Of a stretch of DNA of 64,000 bases, positions 28,451 to 37,304 are shown piece after piece (position 1 is the first letter of the stretch; each line of letters starts with the position of its first letter). The notes beneath the pieces were generated by a model. It did no database searches and had not been told where the DNA came from. It was given only the letters and a program-made list of their open reading frames with translations. This DNA comes from Gammaproteobacteria bacterium (GTDB lineage: Bacteria; Pseudomonadota; Gammaproteobacteria; Steroidobacterales; Woeseiaceae): positions 62,001-126,000 of the forward strand of contig JAOTYE010000003.1 of assembly GCA_029862045.1 (NCBI GenBank), given 5' to 3'. The position numbers and the translations under genes are program-made.

Positions 28451-29980
28451 CTAGCGATTGGTCGGGAACGAAAATTGCGCCTTTTCACGCACGCCGCCCG
28501 ATGGCCAGCGCTGCGTGATCGTCTTCCTGCGTGTATAGAAGCGGACGCTGTCCGGTCCGTAAGCAAAGAGATCGCCAAACAGGGATCGTTTCCAGCCACC
28601 GAAACTGTGCAGCGCAGCGGGCACGGGCAACGGCACATTGATACCAACCATGCCGACCTGAATGTTGTCGGCGAAGTAGCGCGCGGCTTCGCCGTCACGC
28701 GTAAATATGCAGGTGCCGTTACCGTACTCGTGATTGTCGATGAGCTGCATGGCTTGTTCCTGGGACTCAGCGCGAACGACGCAAAGTACCGGACCGAAAA
28801 TTTCTTCCTGATAAATACGCATGTCCGGCGTGACCTTGTCGAACAGGCAAGCGCCGAGAAAGAAGCCGTCCTCATGTCCATTGACAACCAGGCCACGGCC
28901 GTCAATGACGAGTTCGGCCCCTTCGTTAACCCCGAGATCGACATAACCACGGACTTTTTCGTGATGTGCTTGCGTAACCAGCGGGCCCATGTCGTTGCAG
29001 GTGTCGGTGCCATTGCCGACCTTGAGATCCTGCAGTTCGGTCTTGAGTTTGCCAACTACTTCGTCGGCGGTTTCGTCACCGACGCAGACCGCTACTGAAA
29101 TCGCCATGCAGCGCTCGCCGCAGGACCCGTAGGCGGCGCCCATGAGTGCGCTGACGGCATTATCGATGTCCGCATCCGGCATAATGACGGCATGGTTTTT
29201 CGCGCCGCCCAAAGCCTGGACGCGCTTGCCGTTCCTGGTGCCTGTTGCATAGATGTACTCGGCAATCGGCGTCGAGCCGACGAAACTGATCGCCTGCACG
29301 CGCGGATCTTCAAGCAATGTGTCGACCGCTTCCTTGTCGCCGTTGACCACGTTGTAGACGCCATCAGGTAAACCGGCCTCTTTGAGCAGGTGCGCGACGA
29401 GCATGGGTGCACTCGGGTCTTTTTCGGATGGCTTCAGGACGAACGTGTTACCGCACGCTATCGCCATCGGAAACATCCACATGGGCACCATCGCCGGGAA
29501 GTTAAACGGCGTAATGCCGGCCACGACGCCGAGTGGTTGAAACTCGGACCAACTATCGATGCCTGGCCCAACATTCCTGCTGTGCTCCCCCTTGAGTAGT
29601 TCGGCTACTCCGCAGGCGTAATCGACGACCTCGACGCCACGGACGAATTCACCCATCGCGTCATCCAGAACCTTACCGTGCTCCTCCGTCAGTGCGGCGA
29701 CGATCTCGTCCGCGTGCTCTTCGAGCAACTGCTTGAAACGAAACATGACTTTGGCGCGCTTCGCCGGCGGCGTGTTGCGCCAGGCCGGGAACGCCGCGTC
29801 GGCGGCGGCAATTGCATCTGCAACCGTGCCCTTCGTTGCCATTGCAACGTGTTTCGTCACCGCGCCGGTCGCGGGGTTCGTTACCGGCAACGGGCGATTG
29901 TTGTCAGCCACATCCACGCCATTGATGAAATGACCAATGACAGTGGCGGTAGCGACGTTTTCTGCGGGTCGTGCGTTCAT
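28451..29980 (-). CDS. mmsA: Methylmalonate-semialdehyde dehydrogenase (CoA-acylating)
   Basis: Aldehyde dehydrogenase of 509 aa, the MmsA subgroup. TPFNFPAMVPMWMFPMA, VLKPSEKDPSAPM and the NAD loop FVGSTPIAEYIY are present, and the catalytic Cys sits in GSCGERCMAISVAV, a motif specific to CoA-acylating MMSDHs. It converts methylmalonate semialdehyde (valine pathway) or malonate semialdehyde (beta-alanine pathway) to propionyl-CoA or acetyl-CoA plus CO2. It is 21 bases after the aminotransferase gene, which fits production of the semialdehyde by that transaminase. The rest of a valine operon (acyl-CoA dehydrogenase, hydroxyisobutyrate dehydrogenase) is not in the window. Confidence 0.92.
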   Translation of the reverse strand: MNARPAENVATATVIGHFINGVDVADNNRPLPVTNPATGAVTKHVAMATKGTVADAIAAADAAFPAWRNTPPAKRAKVMFRFKQLLEEHADEIVAALTEEHGKVLDDAMGEFVRGVEVVDYACGVAELLKGEHSRNVGPGIDSWSEFQPLGVVAGITPFNFPAMVPMWMFPMAIACGNTFVLKPSEKDPSAPMLVAHLLKEAGLPDGVYNVVNGDKEAVDTLLEDPRVQAISFVGSTPIAEYIYATGTRNGKRVQALGGAKNHAVIMPDADIDNAVSALMGAAYGSCGERCMAISVAVCVGDETADEVVGKLKTELQDLKVGNGTDTCNDMGPLVTQAHHEKVRGYVDLGVNEGAELVIDGRGLVVNGHEDGFFLGACLFDKVTPDMRIYQEEIFGPVLCVVRAESQEQAMQLIDNHEYGNGTCIFTRDGEAARYFADNIQVGMVGINVPLPVPAALHSFGGWKRSLFGDLFAYGPDSVRFYTRRKTITQRWPSGGVREKAQFSFPTNR

Positions 29981-30001
29981 GGTATCTCCGGATTCAGTCG
30001 C

Positions 30002-31321
30002 TTATTCGACTGAGTCAATAACGCGACGAATGGCAGCAAACGATTGCTGCATTTCATCGACGTTGGAATTCAGGAAGGGTGAGAATTGTAATACGTCCAT
30101 GCCATTGCGGACGACAAGATGTTCATCCCAGAAACACTTTTTGTGAATCTCGAAACCGCGCGCGCCTGGCGCACCGTCCCGCGGCGCGAGTTCAATGGCA
30201 CCCATCAGTCCGAAGTTACGCACGTCGATCACTTTGTCGTGATCCGCAAACGAATGCAGCATGTCCTCGAATGTCTGTTCGAGTCCCACGGACTGTTCGA
30301 ATGTGCCTTCTTCTTTGTAGACGTCCATAACGGCGAGTCCCGCGGCAGCGGCGACCGGGTGACCGGAATAGGTATAGCCGTGGAAGAGCTCGATCATGTG
30401 GGCGGGCCCTTGCATGAACGCCTCATAGACATGGTCGCGCACAAGCACTGCTCCCATCGGGATGACACCATTGGTCAGGCCCTTTGCGGTGGTAATGATG
30501 TCGGGTTTGACACCGAATCGTTCAGCGGCGAAGGCCTTGCCCACACGGCCGAAGGCTGTTATGACCTCGTCAAAGATCAGCAGGATGCCGTGCCGGTCGC
30601 AGATTTCGCGTAGCCGCTCGAGATAACCGACAGGCGGCGGGATGACGCCGGCAGAGCCCGCGACCGGTTCAACGATCACGGCCGCAATATTGCTGCCGTC
30701 GTGGAGTCCTGCAAGTCGTTCGAGATCATCGGCCAGGTGCGTGCCCCATTCTGGCTGCCCACGACTGAATGCATTGTGCTCGAGGTCCAGCGTGTGCCGA
30801 AGATGATCAACACCCGGGATCAGGTTGGCGCTGAAGACTTTGCGATTCGGCACCATGCCACCAACCGACATGCCACCAAAGTTAACGCCGTGGTAACCCT
30901 TCTCGCGGCCAATCAACCGTGTGCGGTTGCCTTCTCCGCGTGCGCGATGGAAAGCGAGTGCAATCTTGAGTGCCGTGTCGACCGACTCGGAGCCTGAGTT
31001 GGTGAAGAAGCAGTTCGAAAAACCGTCCGGAGCCATGTCGACCACTCGCTCAGCGAGTGCGAAGGCCTTGTCGTTGCCGACCTGGAATCCGATACAGTAG
31101 TCGAGCTCGGCAACCTGTCGCTGCACGGCCTCGACAACCTTCGGATGGCAGTGCCCGAGCCCGGATGTCCATAGACCTGAAAACGTGTCGTAGAGGCGGG
31201 TGCCGTCACTGGTGGTGTAGTAATGACCCGACGCACCGCTAATGATGCGCGGCTCTGTCTTGAAATCGCGATTCGCCGTGAACGGCATCCAATAGGCGTC
31301 GATATTACTGGCGGCACTCAT
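30002..31321 (-). CDS. Class III omega-amino acid aminotransferase
   Basis: PLP enzyme of 439 aa. I used the start MSAASNIDAYWMPF because GGAG lies 10 bases upstream and the protein begins where omega-amino acid:pyruvate transaminases begin. FSGLWTSGLGHCHPKVVEA, FTNSGSESVDTALK, ILLIFDEVITAFGR and TTAKGLTNGVIPMGAV (PLP lysine) mark class III. Residues near the start, YWMPFTANRDFK, match beta-alanine:pyruvate transaminases. It should turn beta-alanine or a similar omega-amino acid into the semialdehyde consumed by MmsA. It is divergent from the XRE-cupin regulator, which probably controls it. Confidence 0.88.
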   Translation of the reverse strand: MSAASNIDAYWMPFTANRDFKTEPRIISGASGHYYTTSDGTRLYDTFSGLWTSGLGHCHPKVVEAVQRQVAELDYCIGFQVGNDKAFALAERVVDMAPDGFSNCFFTNSGSESVDTALKIALAFHRARGEGNRTRLIGREKGYHGVNFGGMSVGGMVPNRKVFSANLIPGVDHLRHTLDLEHNAFSRGQPEWGTHLADDLERLAGLHDGSNIAAVIVEPVAGSAGVIPPPVGYLERLREICDRHGILLIFDEVITAFGRVGKAFAAERFGVKPDIITTAKGLTNGVIPMGAVLVRDHVYEAFMQGPAHMIELFHGYTYSGHPVAAAAGLAVMDVYKEEGTFEQSVGLEQTFEDMLHSFADHDKVIDVRNFGLMGAIELAPRDGAPGARGFEIHKKCFWDEHLVVRNGMDVLQFSPFLNSNVDEMQQSFAAIRRVIDSVE

Positions 31322-31477
31322 TGCGGGATTACTCCGGTCATCTGCGCTAGGGCGACAAGTGTAATGTCGAGCAGCTATGTTAAACAATCGGTTATGTGCG
31401 GGATTGTAAGCTATTGATTTATAGAGATTGTAGCGTCAAAATGTTTATCTTAGTTAACACTTTTTGGGGATTCGACG
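31322..31477. promoter_or_regulatory. Divergent control region, aminotransferase/XRE-cupin regulator
   Basis: A 156-base AT-richer region between the two starts. Visible repeats are CGACA-7-TGTCG at 31353-31369, about 32-48 bases before the aminotransferase start, and TGTT/AACA inverted half-sites at about 31442-31459, just before the regulator. GATTGTA occurs twice about 24 bases apart near 31404 and 31428. These are candidate operators; which is used is not shown. Confidence 0.4.
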
Positions 31478-32026
31478 ATGGACCAGGAAATCGGCGGCAG
31501 GCTCAAGGAAATCCGCACGCAACTCGGTATGTCGCAGCGCCATCTGGCGCGTGTGTCGGGCGTCGCGAACGCGACGATTTCACAGATCGAGGCAGGGCGC
31601 TTGAATCCGACCGTCAGCATGCTGAAAAAGGTGCTCGACGGCTTCCCGATGAGCATGAGCGAGTTTTTCGCCGACGATTTCGAAATGGCGGATCGCATGT
31701 TCTATCGCGCAGAGGAACTCACCGAGATTGCCGACGGCGGGGTGTCCTTCCTGCAGGTCGGTGCCAACCTGCGTAACAAGTCCATTCAATTGCTCAAGGA
31801 GTGCTACCAGCCCGGGGCCGGCACGGGCAAGCACACGATCAAGCACGACGGCGAGGAGTGCGGCATTATCCTCCGTGGTCGGCTCGAGGTTACGGTCGCC
31901 GATCAGACGTCGGTACTTCGGGCTGGGGACGCCTACTACTTCAAGAGCGATCAGCCACATCAGTTCCACAATCCGGGCAACGAGCCTTGCGAGCTGATTA
32001 CGGCATGCAGTCCGCCCAGTTTCTGA
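31478..32026 (+). CDS. XRE-cupin transcriptional regulator (PuuR type)
   Basis: Regulator of 182 aa. Residues 5-62 form an XRE helix-turn-helix (LKEIRTQLGMSQRHLARVSG, then ATISQIEAGRLNPTVSMLKK), and residues 105-178 are a cupin sensor domain (HTIKHDGEECGIILRGRLEV, AGDAYYFKSDQPHQFHNPG). This is the layout of PuuR, which represses putrescine catabolism and responds to the amine. Here it diverges from the aminotransferase-MmsA-M20 genes, which it probably represses until an amino substrate binds the cupin pocket. Being divergent, it may also control itself. The effector cannot be read from sequence. Confidence 0.88.
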   Translation: MDQEIGGRLKEIRTQLGMSQRHLARVSGVANATISQIEAGRLNPTVSMLKKVLDGFPMSMSEFFADDFEMADRMFYRAEELTEIADGGVSFLQVGANLRNKSIQLLKECYQPGAGTGKHTIKHDGEECGIILRGRLEVTVADQTSVLRAGDAYYFKSDQPHQFHNPGNEPCELITACSPPSF

Positions 32027-32112
32027 CAGATTTTTGCCGCAGAGGGTGGCCAACGCAAAGCAATTGATGCAAAGTTACGCCCCCTGTTTTTTTAATCCAG
32101 ATTAGAATTCCA

Positions 32113-33105
32113 ATGGCACAATTTGGTACTGTTTTTTGCGACCATTTCGCGATCGCACACTTCACAGACGGCGCATGGCAGGAGGCAGCGATTGAACCTC
32201 TCGCGCCGCTCACGCTGCACCCCGCGTCGCATGTATTTCACTACGCCAGCACCTGTTTTGAGGGCTTCAAGGCGTACCGATGGGATGACGGCAAGGCACG
32301 TATTTTCCGCCTGGACGATCACGTCGCACGCATGCAGAAGAGTGCCGCGTCGCTGTGTATGCCGGTGCCCGATGCGGACTTGCTCGCGGGGATGGTGACC
32401 GACGTGGTCGCGAATAATGTTGACGATATTCCGGCACCACCGGGTGCTCTTTACCTTCGGCCAACTCTTATTGGTACCCTGCAGAACATCGGCGCGGCCG
32501 CGGCGCCGTCGACCGAAGCGACTCTGTTTGTATTGACGTCACCGGTCGGTGACTACTTCGAGGGCGGCGCGCGACCGCTCAAGCTGCTTGTCGATGACCA
32601 GCGCGCGCGCACGACCGAGCACCTTGGCAGCACCAAGACTGGCGGTAACTACGCAGCGGCACTGGGCCCCACTCTGGATGCAAAAGAAAAATATGGCGTA
32701 GACCAGGTTCTGTTCTGCCCCGATGGAGACGTTCAAGAGACTGGTGCGGCGAATTTTCTTTTGATCAGTGATGATGAAATTATCACGAAGCCGCTCGATG
32801 CCTCGTTCCTGCACGGCATGACACGTGATTCAATTCTGAGGCTGGGAGCCGACCTCGGTTACAAAGTCAGCGAAAGAAACTTCACGGTAGCAGAATTGCT
32901 GCTAGCAGCGTCGACGCATGAGGCTGCATTGTCGGGTACTGCTGCCTGTCTGTCACCTGTCGGTTGTCTCGTCTACAACGGCGAGGAAATCAGCATGATC
33001 GACGGCAACCCTGGGCCGAATGTGGAGAAGTTGCGTAAAGCACTACAGGACATCCAGTACGGTAACGCACCGGATACTCATAACTGGCTGACAGAAATCG
33101 GCTAG
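32113..33105 (+). CDS. ilvE: Branched-chain amino acid aminotransferase, class II
   Basis: PLP fold IV enzyme of 330 aa. FHYASTCFEGFKAYRWDDG is the BCAT entry motif, the PLP lysine is in GSTKTGGNYAAAL, QETGAANFLLI and SGTAACLSPVG are conserved, and the ending DIQYGNAPDTHNWL is typical of the longer, eukaryote-like BCAT group. It catalyses the last step of Val, Leu and Ile synthesis, or the first of their breakdown, with 2-oxoglutarate. It follows the XRE-cupin gene by 86 bases and is probably a separate transcript. The ilvB and ilvH genes lie 27 kb away in this window. Confidence 0.92.
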   Translation: MAQFGTVFCDHFAIAHFTDGAWQEAAIEPLAPLTLHPASHVFHYASTCFEGFKAYRWDDGKARIFRLDDHVARMQKSAASLCMPVPDADLLAGMVTDVVANNVDDIPAPPGALYLRPTLIGTLQNIGAAAAPSTEATLFVLTSPVGDYFEGGARPLKLLVDDQRARTTEHLGSTKTGGNYAAALGPTLDAKEKYGVDQVLFCPDGDVQETGAANFLLISDDEIITKPLDASFLHGMTRDSILRLGADLGYKVSERNFTVAELLLAASTHEAALSGTAACLSPVGCLVYNGEEISMIDGNPGPNVEKLRKALQDIQYGNAPDTHNWLTEIG

Positions 33106-33114
33106 CGCCGGATG

Positions 33115-34527
33115 CTATATCGCTTTAGAAAAGCGATTGTCGTTTTGCGAATCGTTGATGTAACGATCAAAAATCATCGCAATGTTGCGAAGCAGTAGCC
33201 GCCCTTTCGGTTTGATATGTATGCCTTGAGGGCTGACATCGATTAGTTCATCGTCAACCAACGGCGGCAATCGTTTGAGTTCGGCCTCGAAGTACGTCCG
33301 GAATTCAACCTCGTGGTCGGCATCGAAGTCGTCAAACAGCAGCTCGTCATAGCACATTAATGACTGAATGACGTCGGCACGTATCAGGTCATCATCGTCT
33401 ACTATCACGCCTTTATGGACAGGTAATCTGCCTTCCTCAATGCGCGATTCATATTCCATCGTTGTGACCGAATTTTGCGAAAAAACGTTGCCGATGCTGC
33501 TTATGGAACTGACGCCAACACCGATCAGGTCACATTGCCGGTGCGTTGAGTAACCCTGGAAGTTGCGTTGCAGAGTGCCATCGCGACGCGCAGCCACGAG
33601 ATCATCCTCCGGCAGTGCAAAATGATCCATGCCGATGTAGATATAGCCCGCTTGCGCCAGTCGGTGGATCGTCCGATCGAGAATCTCCAGCTTCGTCTCC
33701 GGAGCTGGAATGTCATCAGCGTTGATCATGCGCTGACCTTTGAATCGTTGCGGAAGATGCGCGTAGTTGTACACGGCCAACCGGTCAGGACGCATTTCGA
33801 TGACCGCGTCGAGCGTGTTGTCGAAGCTGGCAACGTTCTGTTTCGGTAAGCCGTAAATCAGGTCAAAAGAAATCGACTTGAAGCCGGCGTCCCGTGATGC
33901 GTTCAACAAAGCCGATACTTCGGCAACGTTTTGTTTGCGATTGACGGCCTCCTGGACCAGCTGATCGAAGTCCTGGATGCCGAGGCTCAGGCGGTTAAAA
34001 CCCAATTCCGTCAATAGCCGGATGCCATCCTCGTCGACGGTTCGCGGATCGACTTCAATCGAAAACTGCCTGTCATCACTGTCATCGAGGTTGAATGCGT
34101 TACCGAGTTTTTGCATCAGGTCGCGAAGTTGCGATTCGTCAAGATAGGTGGGCGTGCCTCCGCCAAAATGCAATTGTTCTACAACGCGAGACGAGTCGAA
34201 CAACTCGGCCTGCATATCGATCTCACGATACAGGTTCTCCAGATACCTGCTAACCCGCCCCTGATTACGCGTGACGATCTTGTTGCAACCGCAGTAGTAG
34301 CAGAGGGTGTGACAGAACGGGATGTGCACATACAGCGACAGCGGTACGCCGCTGGCGTTGCTGGCCAGCGCATTCTGCAAGTAATCCTCTTCAGTCAGCT
34401 TGTCACTGAACTGCAGTGCGGTCGGATATGACGTATAGCGCGGGCCGCGCCCCTCATAGCGACGGATCAGCTCAAGGTCAAAACAGACCGACTCGTCAAA
34501 TGAAGAAATATTCGGGTCAACTGACAT
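33115..34527 (-). CDS. hemN: Oxygen-independent coproporphyrinogen III oxidase
   Basis: Radical-SAM enzyme of 470 aa. The FeS cluster cysteines are Cys72, Cys76 and Cys79 in VHIPFCHTLCYYCGCNK, with the fourth HemN-type Cys at 81. RYTSYPTALQF near the N-terminus is a hallmark of true HemN rather than HemW, and the HemN-specific C-terminal domain follows the barrel. It decarboxylates coproporphyrinogen III to protoporphyrinogen IX without O2. It is convergent with ilvE, nine bases apart, and follows ctaA on the same strand by 30 bases, so heme supply and heme A synthesis sit together. Confidence 0.93.
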   Translation of the reverse strand: MSVDPNISSFDESVCFDLELIRRYEGRGPRYTSYPTALQFSDKLTEEDYLQNALASNASGVPLSLYVHIPFCHTLCYYCGCNKIVTRNQGRVSRYLENLYREIDMQAELFDSSRVVEQLHFGGGTPTYLDESQLRDLMQKLGNAFNLDDSDDRQFSIEVDPRTVDEDGIRLLTELGFNRLSLGIQDFDQLVQEAVNRKQNVAEVSALLNASRDAGFKSISFDLIYGLPKQNVASFDNTLDAVIEMRPDRLAVYNYAHLPQRFKGQRMINADDIPAPETKLEILDRTIHRLAQAGYIYIGMDHFALPEDDLVAARRDGTLQRNFQGYSTHRQCDLIGVGVSSISSIGNVFSQNSVTTMEYESRIEEGRLPVHKGVIVDDDDLIRADVIQSLMCYDELLFDDFDADHEVEFRTYFEAELKRLPPLVDDELIDVSPQGIHIKPKGRLLLRNIAMIFDRYINDSQNDNRFSKAI

Positions 34528-34557
34528 GTTTTAATTTTCCCTGAAATCCATGCGATG

Positions 34558-35595
34558 TCACATGGGTACTTTCCGTAGGCTGTGTACGAGAATTAGCGCT
34601 ATTGTAAATAACAATATGGCTACGCCTTGGTGCACAGCAGCTAGCGTCGTCGGTACGCTAAGCAGCAATGTGGAAATGCCGAGCGCCACTTGCAGGATAG
34701 CGGTGTACAGCATTGCGTTTGCGGCAAAGCGTGCGCGTTGCGGCAACTCTGCCTTGCGCGCGCCCAGCCAGAAGACAACGACGACGAAAAGCGTCGTAAT
34801 CGCCAGTATGCGATGGTCGAATTGTACAGTCGTCAGGTTCTCGAAGGCATTCCGCCAGACGGGATCGAGGGCGAGTAACCCGGGCGGCACGAAAGAATTG
34901 CCCATCATCGGGAAGGTATTGTAAATCTCGCCGGCCTTTAATCCCGCGACAAACCCTCCGGAGATGATCGTTGTCGAAATCAGGCACGTCAGCAGCACTG
35001 CTCTGCCCGACCAGCGGTGGCGATCGCCGCCTGACTGCGGATACAACAGCGACATTGCGACCCAGAGCATGTAGGCGTAGATCAGAAAAGCGGCGATAAG
35101 ATGGGCAGTCAATCGATATTGACTAACGTGCGGATTGTCGATCAGACCGCTCTTGACCATGTACCAGCCGAGCACCCCCTGCAGACCGCCGAGAACGAAC
35201 ATCAGCAGGTACTTGGGCCATTCGCGTCTGACGATGTAATCCCTGGTTATGAAAAAGACGAACGGAACAGCGAACACGATACCCATCGTTCGTCCCAGCA
35301 GGCGATGCAGGTACTCGAGCCAGAAAATGCCCTTGAAGTCGTGCACATCCATGTGTGCGTTGATTTTCTGAAACTCGGGTGACAGCTGATACATCTCGAA
35401 CGTGCGCTGCCACTCGACATCGCTCAAAGGTGGCAGCCAACCCATGATGGGCCGCCACTCGACCATCGACAGACCTGAGCCCGTCAATCGCGTTACGCCG
35501 CCAAGAACGACCATCGTAAACACGAGCGCACAACAAACAAGCAGCCATATCGCGACCTGGCGATTGCGCGTCTCTGGAGAAAAGTCATCGGTCAT
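34558..35595 (-). CDS. ctaA: Heme A synthase, CtaA/Cox15 type
   Basis: Membrane protein of 345 aa with eight predicted helices in two four-helix halves. GGVTRLTGSGLSMVEWRP is the family signature after helix 1, EYLHRLLGRTMG supplies a conserved His, and the C-terminal half has the partner histidines in FDHRILA and LAAVHQGVAIL. It oxidises the heme O methyl group to make heme A for aa3-type cytochrome oxidase, so the organism respires oxygen. Length and the WRPI motif fit the Cox15-like form of proteobacteria rather than Bacillus CtaA. Oxidase structural genes are not in the window. Confidence 0.92.
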   Translation of the reverse strand: MTDDFSPETRNRQVAIWLLVCCALVFTMVVLGGVTRLTGSGLSMVEWRPIMGWLPPLSDVEWQRTFEMYQLSPEFQKINAHMDVHDFKGIFWLEYLHRLLGRTMGIVFAVPFVFFITRDYIVRREWPKYLLMFVLGGLQGVLGWYMVKSGLIDNPHVSQYRLTAHLIAAFLIYAYMLWVAMSLLYPQSGGDRHRWSGRAVLLTCLISTTIISGGFVAGLKAGEIYNTFPMMGNSFVPPGLLALDPVWRNAFENLTTVQFDHRILAITTLFVVVVFWLGARKAELPQRARFAANAMLYTAILQVALGISTLLLSVPTTLAAVHQGVAILLFTIALILVHSLRKVPM

Positions 35596-36096
35596 TGATC
35601 AAGAAAGCTCTTTTGCGGTTGCTTGAGGCGGGCAATCTTAGCAGCACGGGCGGGCAAGGTCGTCACTGTTGCTAGGTATTTTCCCCAGTACTTCAAGGGC
35701 GCCGATGGGGATAGTGTATGTGCGGTAGAAATCGTGTACCTGGCCTCGATCTGGCGAATGTCATAACCCCCACCAGCCGGCGAGGCCTCACAAGCAGGGC
35801 GGGCAGGATGCCCGCCCTTTTTTGTGATCTCGTGTCGCGGAAAACGACACAAAATTGCGCAATTTCAGCGTGAATGAGCTCCACGGAGCGAGCGTTACCT
35901 TACGTCCGCTGGGCCGCAAAAAACGATTAAATCTGCTGAAAAAACGGAGCGTGATGCGTTCATAACAGGTCTGCAGCGTGCCACGCACCGCAAATCGCGA
36001 GCCTTGCTGCGCGAATACTAGTATTATTTGCGCTGCCGGCCCCGAGAGGTGGGCGACTTAACCGCTTTCGGGCGGCGTTTTTGTTACGAGGTAGAT
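35596..36096. other. 501-base intergenic region before the cold-shock gene
   Basis: No credible protein gene. It holds a plus-strand intrinsic terminator (35797-35823), a GTGTCG/CGACAC hairpin at 35832-35850 and a perfect palindrome AAATTGCGCAATTT at 35852-35865. From about 36000 on is the cold-shock leader, AT-rich (ACTAGTATTATTTG) and then a GC hairpin followed by CGTTTTTGTT at 36060-36085. A small RNA ending at the terminator is possible. Confidence 0.4.
35797..35823 (+). terminator. Strong intrinsic terminator with no obvious upstream gene
   Basis: GGGCGGGC pairs perfectly with GCCCGCCC around a 5-base loop, followed by six T on the plus strand. On the minus strand no T-run follows. The nearest plus-strand gene ends 2.7 kb upstream, so the transcript it ends must start nearby, perhaps a small RNA. 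Confidence 0.7.
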
Positions 36097-36309
36097 ATGT
36101 CAGGCGAAAGAGTTACAGGAACCGTCAAGTGGTTCAACGACGATAAGGGATTTGGCTTTATCGAGCGCGAAGGTGGTCAGGACGTATTTGTCCATCACAG
36201 CGCGATCCAGATGGAAGGTTTCAAAACCCTCAAAGAGGGTCAGAAAGTTTCGATGGAAGTGACGCAAGGGCAGAAAGGCCCGCAAGCCGAAAACGTCATG
36301 GCCGACTAG
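36097..36309 (+). CDS. Cold-shock domain protein
   Basis: Typical 70-residue cold-shock protein: [16 protein letters not shown] (RNP1) and DVFVHHSAI (RNP2), with the basic/aromatic RNA-binding face. The ATG reading MSGERVTG was chosen since GAGG stands five bases upstream; a longer frame adds non-family residues. It binds single-stranded RNA and DNA, acting as an RNA chaperone at low temperature or at growth changes. A long leader with hairpins precedes it, as in cspA-type mRNAs whose stability depends on temperature. A strong hairpin follows the gene. Confidence 0.93.
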   Translation: MSGERVTGTVKWFNDDKGFGFIEREGGQDVFVHHSAIQMEGFKTLKEGQKVSMEVTQGQKGPQAENVMAD

Positions 36310-36318
36310 GCAATGACT

Positions 36319-36345
36319 AACCGGTCGTGCTCAAAGCGACCGGTT
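36319..36345 (+). terminator. Hairpin after the cold-shock gene
   Basis: AACCGGTCG pairs with CGACCGGTT around a 9-base loop, 10 bases after the stop codon. The tail TGGCTAAAG is not T-rich, so termination may be weak or Rho-aided. The hairpin could also protect the mRNA 3' end. Confidence 0.55.
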
Positions 36346-36481
36346 TGGCTAAAGCTTCTGTTTGATGCCTGCACTGCAGGCTCGAATTCGATGCGTCTGC
36401 GTTTCCGACTTTTTTGGGGTCGGTAGCGTTATCTCGCTGTCTGCCTGTAGCGAAGCGCTGTGTCTGCCGGCGCCCCCTGAA

Positions 36482-37243
36482 CTAGATAAAGCCGCCAACG
36501 CCATCGTAGATGAGCTTTAAGCCAATGGCGAACAACAAAACGTAGACAAATCCGAAGAAAAACCGATCGGTGACACGCCTGTGTAACCAGGCACCGATCA
36601 GTACACCAATTGGCGCGAGGATGACCAGCGCCGCGGACGTTGCGAGATTATCGCTATCGAATTGCCCAAGCCATGCGTAGGGAACGAGCTTCACGTAGTT
36701 GACTACCGCAAAGAAAACGATGGCTGTCGCAGCGAAATCCGTTCGATCCAGCGGCCGGCGCAACAGGTACATGCTTATTGGCGGACCTCCGGCATGCGCG
36801 ATAAAACTCGTGAATCCTGCAACAGAAGCGCCAAACAGACCGTAAAATTGCGGATAGTCGGGAAGGCCCGCACTGTTCGCACGCTGCTTGTTGACCCAGA
36901 AATGCAGTGTGAAAATGATTGCAACAACACCGACGATCAGACGCACAATGGAAGCGCTCATGAATTCGAACAAGAGGGTACCGACGAGTATGCCGACGAG
37001 CGATGCCGGCAACAGTATGCGCAGTTCGGGCCAGACCCATTTGCCGCGGAACTTCCAGAGCGCGACCAAATCCATTACACACAGTATTGGCAGCAGAATT
37101 GCGGCGGCCCGGACAGGAGATATGACGAGTGCCATCAGCGGAACCGCGACTACTCCAAGTCCGCCACCGAAACCACCCTTGGAGATACCGAACAGTAATA
37201 CTGCGGGTATGGCAACGGCATAGAACCACGGGTCGGTTATCAA
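36482..37243 (-). CDS. TSUP (TauE/SafE) family membrane permease
   Basis: Membrane protein of 253 aa with about eight helices, family TSUP (TauE/SafE). FGISKGGFGGGLGVVAVPLM is the first-repeat motif, and FTSFIAHAGGPPISMYLLRR the second-repeat motif, both diagnostic. The start is uncertain: AGGAGG stands five bases before a TTG (used here) and two bases before a GTG, and the longer frame upstream adds a non-family stretch. TSUP proteins export or import sulfite, sulfoacetate or other organosulfur anions. The substrate here is unknown, but the window also contains methionine synthesis genes far away. Confidence 0.85.
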   Translation of the reverse strand: MITDPWFYAVAIPAVLLFGISKGGFGGGLGVVAVPLMALVISPVRAAAILLPILCVMDLVALWKFRGKWVWPELRILLPASLVGILVGTLLFEFMSASIVRLIVGVVAIIFTLHFWVNKQRANSAGLPDYPQFYGLFGASVAGFTSFIAHAGGPPISMYLLRRPLDRTDFAATAIVFFAVVNYVKLVPYAWLGQFDSDNLATSAALVILAPIGVLIGAWLHRRVTDRFFFGFVYVLLFAIGLKLIYDGVGGFI

Positions 37244-37304
37244 CACACCCTCCTGCAGGGCGAATCGTGATCTAATAGCACACTGATAATAAAGAAAATA
37301 CTCC

